Assembly (NCBI GenBank): GCA_900012615.1 | Contig: LT009756.1 | Location: 2,481,966 to 2,544,465, forward strand | DNA: 62,500 nt | Direction of reading: 5' to 3' | Source of the DNA: Agrobacterium genomosp. 13 str. CFBP 6927 | GTDB lineage: Bacteria > Pseudomonadota > Alphaproteobacteria > Rhizobiales > Rhizobiaceae | Shown here: positions 53,193 to 62,500 of the stretch, one piece after another | How the letters are laid out: each line of letters begins with the position of its first letter | Numbering within the stretch: position 1 is the first letter of the stretch | The notes under the pieces: generated by a model | The model's database searches: none | Seen by the model: the letters and a program-made list of their open reading frames with translations, nothing else | Told to the model about the DNA's origin: nothing | Made by a program: the position numbers and the translations under genes

Positions 53193-54965
53193 ATGACTTC
53201 AATTCTCTCTTCACTGTCTGCTGTGCAGATTTCCAGGCTTTCCACGTCCACAATCGCCGGCCTGACCTCGGCGGACGTCAATGCCCTGGATAGCAACAGG
53301 ATCAAGGCACTCACCTCGTCTCAGATCGCCTCTTTGAGCACAGATAACCTTGCTCTTTTCGGCTCCGAAGACCTTCGCGCCATCTCGGTAAGCGCCGTCA
53401 AGGGACTGACCCTGTCCCAGATCGCAAAACTGAGCTCCGCTCAGATCAACAGCCTGTCGGCATCTCAGGTCACGGCGCTGTACGTCAGCCAGATTGAAGC
53501 CCTGTCGACCGAACAGATCAAAGCGCTGAATTCTACTCAGATTGCCGGCCTCAGCTCCGCGCAGATCGGTACCCTGAATAGCGACGAGCTTAAGCTCTTC
53601 TCGACCGACGAGATCAAAGCCATCAGCGTCAACGCCATCGCCAGCCTTTCCGCGGCCGCCCTCTCCGGTCTCAGCACCGAAAACGCGGCGGCACTGACGA
53701 AGACACAGATCGCAGCGCTGTCTTCGACACAGCTTGGCGCCCTGTCGACTGACAATCTGGCCGCCTTCTCCACCGATGAGATCAAGGCCATCAGCACCAG
53801 AGCCTTTGCCGGCCTCGATGCCAGCAAACTGACCACCGGTACCATTGCTGCCCTGAGCCGAGCGCAGGTCGCAGCGCTCTCCTCGACACAACTCGAAGCC
53901 CTCTCGACCGATCGGATACAAGCGCTCACCTCGGATCAGATCGCCGGTCTCAGCTCCGCACAGATCGGTACCCTTAGCAGCGCCGAACTCGCGCTTTTCT
54001 CAACGGACGAGATCAAGGCCATCAGCGTCAATGCCATCACCGGCCTTTCCGCAGCCGCTCTCTCCGGCCTCAGCAGCACCAACGCTGCGGCCCTGACAAA
54101 AGCGCAGATCGCAGCCCTGTCCTCCACACAGCTTGGCGCTCTGTCCTCCGAGAGCCTCGCCACCTTCTCCACCGACGCGATCAAGACAATCAACACCAGA
54201 GCTCTCGCCGGCCTCGATGCCAGCAAGCTGACCACCGGCGCCATCGCTGCCCTGACCCGAGCACAGGTCGCAGCACTCTCTTCGGCACAACTCGAAGCCC
54301 TCTCGACCGATCGGATACAGGCGCTCACCTCGGATCAGATTGCCGGTCTCAGCTCCGCACAGATCGGTACACTCAGCAGCGCCGAACTCGCGCTCTTCTC
54401 GCCCGACGAGATCAAGGCCATCAGCGTTAATGCCATCACCGGCCTTTCCGCAGCCGCCCTCTCCGGCCTCAGCAGCACCAATGCCGCGGCACTGACGAAG
54501 ACACAGATCGCAGCCCTGTCCTCGACGCAGCTTGGCGCATTGTCGACCGACAACCTCGCCACCTTCTCCACCGATGAGATCAAGGCCATCAGCACCAAGG
54601 CCTTTGCCGGCCTCGATGCCAGCAAGATGACCACCGGCACCATCGCCGCCCTGAGCAGAGCACAGGTCGCAGCACTCTCCTCGACGCAGTTCGAAGCCCT
54701 CTCGACCGAGCGGATACAGGCGCTCACTTCGGACCAGATCGCAGGTCTCAGCTCCGCGCAGATCGGTACCCTCAACAGCGACGAGCTCAAGCTCTTCTCT
54801 ACCGATGAGATCAAGGCCATCAGCATCAATGCTATCGCCGGTCTCACCACAGCCACCCTCACCGGTCTCGGCAGCACCAATGCTGGAGCGTTCTCGTCCC
54901 AACAGCTCGGGGTGATGAACGATGGACAGGTCGAGGCTATCATCAAGGCCTACAAGACAGTGTAA
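53193..54965 (+). CDS. Octapeptide-repeat protein, Ser/Thr-rich, unknown function
   Basis: A 590-residue protein made almost wholly of 8-residue repeats with the form [S/T]-x-x-Q/E-[I/L/V]-x-[A/G/x]-[L/I/F], for example SSAQIGTL and STDEIKAI. I count well over 60 of them. It has no signal peptide, membrane helix, Cys or Trp. The regular hydrophobic spacing suggests a solenoid. On top of this there is a 133-residue higher-order unit (399 bp) repeated about 3.3 times, from about residue 116 to 557; each holds 15 octads plus one 13-residue interruption (D-A-S-K-L/M-T-T-G-x-I-A-A-L). Proteins with similar repeats are seen in other proteobacteria and usually carry no name. Downstream glycosyltransferases suggest it is glycosylated, perhaps secreted without a cleaved signal. 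Confidence 0.82.
   Translation: MTSILSSLSAVQISRLSTSTIAGLTSADVNALDSNRIKALTSSQIASLSTDNLALFGSEDLRAISVSAVKGLTLSQIAKLSSAQINSLSASQVTALYVSQIEALSTEQIKALNSTQIAGLSSAQIGTLNSDELKLFSTDEIKAISVNAIASLSAAALSGLSTENAAALTKTQIAALSSTQLGALSTDNLAAFSTDEIKAISTRAFAGLDASKLTTGTIAALSRAQVAALSSTQLEALSTDRIQALTSDQIAGLSSAQIGTLSSAELALFSTDEIKAISVNAITGLSAAALSGLSSTNAAALTKAQIAALSSTQLGALSSESLATFSTDAIKTINTRALAGLDASKLTTGAIAALTRAQVAALSSAQLEALSTDRIQALTSDQIAGLSSAQIGTLSSAELALFSPDEIKAISVNAITGLSAAALSGLSSTNAAALTKTQIAALSSTQLGALSTDNLATFSTDEIKAISTKAFAGLDASKMTTGTIAALSRAQVAALSSTQFEALSTERIQALTSDQIAGLSSAQIGTLNSDELKLFSTDEIKAISINAIAGLTTATLTGLGSTNAGAFSSQQLGVMNDGQVEAIIKAYKTV
53538..54862. repeat. 399-bp tandem repeat inside the octapeptide-repeat gene
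   Basis: The same words recur at exact 399-bp steps: AGATCAA(A/G)GCCATCAGC at 53611, 54010, 54409 and 54808, and the CAGAT(T/C)GC(C/A)GGTCTCAGCTCC block with the same step. The copies differ mostly at third codon positions. About 3.3 copies are present. Confidence 0.85.
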
Positions 54966-54986
54966 GGCCCGAAGAAACCAGACAAT

Positions 54987-55015
54987 CTACGACGCGGCTC
55001 AAGGTCGCGTCGTAG
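54987..55015 (+). terminator. Hairpin after the octapeptide-repeat gene
   Basis: Perfect 10-bp stem (CTACGACGCG with CGCGTCGTAG) and a 9-base loop, 22 bp after the stop codon, followed by a weak T-run. It would separate the repeat gene from the glycosyltransferase gene, or leave only partial read-through. Confidence 0.6.
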
Positions 55016-55067
55016 CATGGATGCATTTTAATTCCAGAATGCGCCCAGAGGACATCGAGTTTCCATC

Positions 55068-56033
55068 ATGACAAAGATATCCGTCATCATTCCGGCCTTC
55101 AACATAGCCAGTCTCATCGGCGAGACGCTCGACAGCGTTCTGCGCAATGAAACCGATATGGATATCGTCGTCATCGACGATGCCTCCACCGACAATACTT
55201 GCGACATCGTTGAGCAATATGTGGCGCAATACGCCAATATAAGGCTGATGCGCAATGAGATGAACACCGGGCCGGGCGTCGCCCGCAACAGGGCGCTGGC
55301 GACCATCGACAGCGAATATTGCCTGTTTCACGATGCCGACGACCTCCTGGCTGCAGGAGCCATCGATACCGTCCTGCCCCTGATGGATGAGACGAATGTC
55401 GATGTCGCGGCATTCAGATATAATGTGCTCAGAACGGCCGATGGCCCACCCGGGGAGATGCCCCCTATCGACAGGAATATCTGGGACGACGTCCTCGGTA
55501 AGCGCGACAGGGCACTGATCGATCTCGATACGGCCGTACAGTTCCTGGTGACGATCAATTACCCATGGAACAAGATTTTGCGGACGTCATTCATCCGCAG
55601 GACAGGCTGGCGTTTCTCCACGGCACGGATCAACGAAGACATCCTGCCGCACTGGGCAGCCTATATGAATGCCGGACAATTCCTGGCCATTAACAGCAGC
55701 CTGACGACACACCGTCTTGTTCCTGGTCGCGAGCAGCACACGAGTACCTTCGACGAGCGCCGCCTGGACATGTTCGCGGCCCTGAAGGACGCCGAGAAGC
55801 TTTTCAACGATAACCCGATCTTCAGAGCGAAATATTATCCGATCTTCATCATCTTCAAGGCGGGTTTGCTGGAATGGGCAAGCCTGCAGATGCGGCATGA
55901 TCTGCTCGGCCTTTTTCGGGAACATGCCGCGCATTCCTACCAATACTTCACGGATGAAGACTTCGACAGCGTCTATCAGATCAATCCATCAATTGCGCTG
56001 GCAAGCTACAGGATGAAACATTCCCATCGCTAG
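55068..56033 (+). CDS. Family 2 glycosyltransferase
   Basis: A 321-residue GT-A fold transferase. The nucleotide-sugar site begins with V-I-I-P-A-F-N (residues 6-12), continues through V-V-I-D-D-A-S-T-D, and the metal-binding D-x-D stands in F-H-D-A-D-D (near residue 90). There is no membrane segment, so it is cytoplasmic or peripheral. The sugar is unknown. It stands between the repeat protein and the GT41 enzyme, on the same strand. Confidence 0.87.
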   Translation: MTKISVIIPAFNIASLIGETLDSVLRNETDMDIVVIDDASTDNTCDIVEQYVAQYANIRLMRNEMNTGPGVARNRALATIDSEYCLFHDADDLLAAGAIDTVLPLMDETNVDVAAFRYNVLRTADGPPGEMPPIDRNIWDDVLGKRDRALIDLDTAVQFLVTINYPWNKILRTSFIRRTGWRFSTARINEDILPHWAAYMNAGQFLAINSSLTTHRLVPGREQHTSTFDERRLDMFAALKDAEKLFNDNPIFRAKYYPIFIIFKAGLLEWASLQMRHDLLGLFREHAAHSYQYFTDEDFDSVYQINPSIALASYRMKHSHR

Positions 56034-56259
56034 AACATGTGAAAAGCCTGGGCCCGTAATAACAGCGTCAGCGGTTCAAAATCCGGGAGTCTGACTGTCA
56101 AGAAACTTCCACGCGCGAGCCGTAAGCTTGGCACGACATTGATGCTGACAATAATACCGCCGCAACACATCCAGCCTCAGGCAAGTTATCTACTATAACT
56201 AAAAATGACCCGTCTGGGCCGCTTCTACTTTCGACCTTGTCGTTTTGCCGCAGGATGCC

Positions 56260-58302
56260 ATGACCGCCAGCCACGCCTCTACTTCAAACGACGATGCTCC
56301 GAGCGCACTTGATCTGGCACGGAACCAGCAACTCAGTCTTCTGGATCTTTTGCGTCTGGCCGAGGCTCTTGGTGCCGCCGGTCAGCTAACCGCCGCCGGA
56401 GAACTCTACAAAACCTGGGTCGCATTCAACGACAATAATCCCGCAATCCATGTCGCCTACTTCAACTACGCTGTCGTGCTAAGCCAGCTTGGCGATCGCG
56501 CAGGCGCCGTCCAGGCGTTTCACGCCTGCTTAAAGGCCAATCCGCAATTCGCTCCCGGCCACATCAATCTCGGTCGCGTGCTTGAAGATGCCGGCCTGAT
56601 CGGTCAGGCGGTGGAGCAGTGGTCGCAATATGCCGAGGCCACGAAAAATCTCGATGCCGAAGCGGTTGGGCATCGGCATTTGGTCCTGCAGAACATTGGC
56701 CGGGTCCTCGAAAGTGCCGGAAAACTTGAGGAGGCTGAAGCCGCTTTGCTGCAGGCGTTCGAGCTGCGGCCGGAGGCGCCGGAATCAGGCCAGCACTGGG
56801 CAGCGTTGCGACAGCGCCAATGCAAATGGCCGGTGCTTGAACCCTCGAGCCACGTCCCTGCCCGCAAGATGCTCGACGCCATGTCTTCGCTGACGTTGAG
56901 TTGCTACGCTGACGATCCAATGTTCCAGCTTGCCAAGGCATATCGCCTGAGCAAAACGCTGATTGGCGCACGTCCGGACCTCACCCGCTTTCCGCGCAGA
57001 TTGCCGAAACACAAGTCCGGGACCGGTCAGCGCCTGCGCGTCGGCTACCTCTCATCGGATCTTCGTGATCATGCCGTGGGCTTCGCTCTCTGCGAGGTTC
57101 TGGAGTTGCACGATAGGAACAGTCTTGAGGTCTTCGCCTATTATTCCGGCAATGTACGCAATACGGACAGCACCCAGCAGAGGATAAAAGCTGCGGTCTA
57201 TTGCTGGCGAGATATTCACGGCCTGGATGACAGCTCTGCCGCATCGCAGATCATCTCCGATGAAATCGATATCCTGATCGACGTGAACGGCTACACCAAG
57301 GACGCACGCGCAAGAATTTTCGCCTATAGGCCTGCGCCGGTCATCGTCAGCTTCTGCGGCTACCCCGGATCGATGGGAAGCCCGTTCCATCAGTATCTGA
57401 TCTCCGACGGGTATATGATCCCGGAGGAGAACGAAATCTATTACACCGAAAAGGTGCTGCGCATCGCGTGCGATCAGCCGCTCGACCGCAAGCGGCCCAT
57501 CGCGGAGCGACCGAGCCGAGCAGACGTCGGACTGCCGGAGGACGCATTCGTTTATGCCAGCTTCAACGGCATGCAGAAGATCACGGAAAACTGCTTTGCA
57601 CGATGGATGACGATCCTGTCGCAGACGCCAGGCAGCCTATTGTGGCTGCTGACGGGCGATGAAGACGTCAATCAGCGCCTGCGAGATGTCGCGGAACGGA
57701 ACGGCGTTGGACCCGAACGGCTCGTATTTGCACCGAAATTCCCGAACCCGATGCATATTGCCCGTATCGGTGTCGCCGATCTGTTTCTGGACACCTTCCC
57801 CTATGGCGCACATTCCACTGCAGCCGATGCGATAACATCCGGCCTGCCCGTCCTCACCATGTCAGGCAAGACATTTGCCGCGCGTTTCTGCGGCAGCATC
57901 GTCACCGCAGCCGGTGTCCCGGAGATGCTCTGCTCTTCGCCAGAAGACTATGTCGCCCGCGCCGTGGGTTTTGCCCACGACAGGAAGAGCCTTCTCAAGG
58001 TGAGAGAGTCGATCGCCCGGCAACGCGAGACAAGTGTATTGCGCGATATTCCCGCCCTGGCACGGCGTCTGGACCAACTCTTCTGGCAGATGCAGGGCGA
58101 ATGCGAACGCGGCGAGACGCCTGTGCCGGATCTCAGCAATCTCGATCTCTATTATGACGTAGGTGCGGAAGCCGTATTGGAAAATATCGAGTTTGAGGAC
58201 GAACAAAGCTACCGCAGACGCTATCTCAAGAAGCTCAATCAGTGGCACGACTATGCGCCGATCCCATATGACCGTCGCCTGTGGCAGACACCAAAAGACT
58301 GA
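56260..58302 (+). CDS. TPR-containing SPINDLY/OGT-like (GT41) protein glycosyltransferase
   Basis: A 680-residue protein with about four TPR-like helical repeats (residues 25-190), then the GT41 catalytic region. It has L-R-V-G-Y-L-S-S-D-L-R-D-H-A-V-G-F (His271 in the place of the conserved OGT histidine), D-V-N-G-Y-T, G-Y-P-G-S-M-G, and P-Y-G-A-H-S-T-A-A-D-A in the donor-binding half. Family members attach GlcNAc or other sugars to Ser/Thr of proteins in the cytoplasm; in alpha-proteobacteria relatives glycosylate flagellins. ATG 56260 is used; a TTG five codons upstream is the only longer start. The adjacent Ser/Thr-rich repeat protein is the obvious candidate substrate. Confidence 0.87.
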   Translation: MTASHASTSNDDAPSALDLARNQQLSLLDLLRLAEALGAAGQLTAAGELYKTWVAFNDNNPAIHVAYFNYAVVLSQLGDRAGAVQAFHACLKANPQFAPGHINLGRVLEDAGLIGQAVEQWSQYAEATKNLDAEAVGHRHLVLQNIGRVLESAGKLEEAEAALLQAFELRPEAPESGQHWAALRQRQCKWPVLEPSSHVPARKMLDAMSSLTLSCYADDPMFQLAKAYRLSKTLIGARPDLTRFPRRLPKHKSGTGQRLRVGYLSSDLRDHAVGFALCEVLELHDRNSLEVFAYYSGNVRNTDSTQQRIKAAVYCWRDIHGLDDSSAASQIISDEIDILIDVNGYTKDARARIFAYRPAPVIVSFCGYPGSMGSPFHQYLISDGYMIPEENEIYYTEKVLRIACDQPLDRKRPIAERPSRADVGLPEDAFVYASFNGMQKITENCFARWMTILSQTPGSLLWLLTGDEDVNQRLRDVAERNGVGPERLVFAPKFPNPMHIARIGVADLFLDTFPYGAHSTAADAITSGLPVLTMSGKTFAARFCGSIVTAAGVPEMLCSSPEDYVARAVGFAHDRKSLLKVRESIARQRETSVLRDIPALARRLDQLFWQMQGECERGETPVPDLSNLDLYYDVGAEAVLENIEFEDEQSYRRRYLKKLNQWHDYAPIPYDRRLWQTPKD

Positions 58303-59610
<1,308 letters not shown>

Positions 59611-59656
59611 GGGCGGCCGGCTTGGCTGCTTGAATGACAATTTCCGCACAACGCCA

Positions 59657-59685
59657 AAAGGGCCCTGAGCTTCCTCGGGCCCTTT
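59657..59685. terminator. Bidirectional terminator between glf and the ribosomal operon
   Basis: AAAGGGCCC with GGGCCCTTT plus an inner GAG/CTC pairing (one bulged T), loop CTTC. On the minus strand it is followed by TTTT-like sequence past the tRNA-fMet end, so it should stop the ribosomal operon and glf alike. Confidence 0.75.
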
Positions 59686-59711
59686 GATAAGTCTTGAATG
59701 TCTTATGAGAT

Positions 59712-59790
<79 letters not shown>

Positions 59791-60025
59791 TCCAGCGCAT
59801 TCGGTGAAGCCGAATGTCGCGACTACGTCGTTGCTTTAGCGACGACGGATTTCTGGCGGAGTAAATTGCGGAGCAATTTATCTCCTGTAAGAGGCGCACA
59901 TGATTTTTGTACGCTGTTTTATTGCTTTTAAAGCTTTGTCTTAAACTGCAAAAGGCCGCGTAAGCGGCCCTATGTATCGGCTGGGCCGAAGTTTGCTTAG
60001 AGAAGATAGAATGTTGCGTTTTGCA

Positions 60026-60143
60026 GACCTGGCAGCGACCTACTCTCCCGCGTCTTGAGACGAAGTACCATTGGCGCTGGGGCGTTTCACGGCCGTGTTC
60101 GGAAAGGGAACGGGTGCAGCCGCCCCGCGATAACCACCAGGTC
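60026..60143 (-). rRNA. rrf: 5S ribosomal RNA
   Basis: Minus-strand sequence with the closing helix GACCTGG/CCAGGTC and typical 5S words CCGAACACGGCCGTGAAAC and GGGAGAGTAGGTC. Ends are approximate to within about five bases. The spacer to tRNA-fMet is about 230 bp. Confidence 0.9.
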
Positions 60144-60392
60144 GGCAAAACGCAACATTGAACATGTTTTCACATGCGTGTTGTTTCGAGAAGCTGGGAA
60201 GCTTGCGCTTCGTTTTAATTTACACGTCTTTCTTTGACTGGTCCGTTTGCCTGCCTTGCTCGATGTTGAGTTTGGCAGCCATACAGGACGCTAGTCCGTC
60301 GCCAATCGTTTGGCGCGCCGTCCGCAGGGCCTTGTGGCCCGTGAGGACAGAAGATGATGTCATCAAGCTTTGCTTGATGAACATATTCAATG

Positions 60393-62500
<2,108 letters not shown>

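Noticed and set aside
53538..54862. CRISPR-like array
   Set aside because: The period is 399 bp, in frame and coding; there are no short identical repeats with unique spacers and no cas genes.
53211..54946. Long minus-strand frames opposite the octapeptide-repeat gene
   Set aside because: They arise because the repeats leave all frames open; the plus frame has a proper start, ribosome site and terminator-like hairpin, and covers the whole region.
53193..54965. RTX-type calcium-binding exoprotein
   Set aside because: No GGxGxDxxx nonapeptides and no hlyBD-like genes adjacent.

Overview
The window looks like the main chromosome of a member of the Agrobacterium/Rhizobium group. Four things point there. 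An intact telA (telomere resolvase, 11501-12823) implies a cell that carries a linear replicon. An overlapping lpiA-acvB pair lies beside it. A RIME-like intergenic repeat is present near the left end. A ribosomal operon with the rhizobial order 23S-5S-tRNA-fMet closes the right end. Coding is dense, and tight overlaps of the ATGA type are common inside operons. One strikingly AT-rich gap stands out (about 52500-52990).

Layout, left to right. 1-126: tail of a small CoxF-like membrane protein, then a RIME-like repeat. 292-6652: a five-gene dipeptide-type ABC importer facing away from an M19 dipeptidase. 6711-12823: a small membrane protein, the lysyl-phosphatidylglycerol pair lpiA-acvB, and telA. 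12925-20242: a complete gamma-resorcylate (2,6-dihydroxybenzoate) pathway in the order graRDAFCBEK, with TTTGCAA-type palindromes in both control regions. 20348-26836: a small lipoprotein, an Omp25/31-type porin, a two-component pair, a TetR regulator and a large flavin/Fe-S oxidoreductase. 26871-32997: a PmrAB/QseBC-type two-component pair, DsbD, two Tat-type DsbA/DsbG-like proteins and a cysteine L,D-transpeptidase lipoprotein. Two identical CTTAAG-N5-CTTAAG boxes flank this last group. 33155-41770: an FbpABC/AfuABC-type importer with two binding proteins, divergent from a PgtB/TorS-like two-component pair. 41791-46420: AraC regulator, aldo/keto reductase, dialkylglycine decarboxylase and its LysR regulator. 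46492-52404: an alternative cytochrome c oxidase (coxMNOP type) with a small subunit, a cytochrome c and a DUF2189 membrane protein. 53193-59610: an octapeptide-repeat protein followed by a family-2 glycosyltransferase, a TPR/SPINDLY (GT41) protein glycosyltransferase and UDP-galactopyranose mutase. 59714-62500: tRNA-fMet, 5S and partial 23S rRNA, all on the minus strand.

Two neighbourhoods look most worth following up. First, a 590-residue protein made almost wholly of Ser/Thr-headed 8-residue repeats, with a 133-residue higher-order unit repeated at an exact 399-bp period, lies directly upstream of an OGT-like protein glycosyltransferase. This suggests a dedicated glycoprotein system. Second, the PmrA-type box appears only in front of the two-component/dsbD genes and in front of the L,D-transpeptidase/dsbA genes as far as I could see by eye. 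This suggests a self-contained envelope regulon that keeps the catalytic cysteine of a peptidoglycan cross-linking enzyme reduced.

All calls come from reading the sequence. Family names rest on motifs and remembered family members, not on a database search. Start codons were moved to internal ATG/GTG/TTG codons where a ribosome binding site or an operon overlap favoured them.
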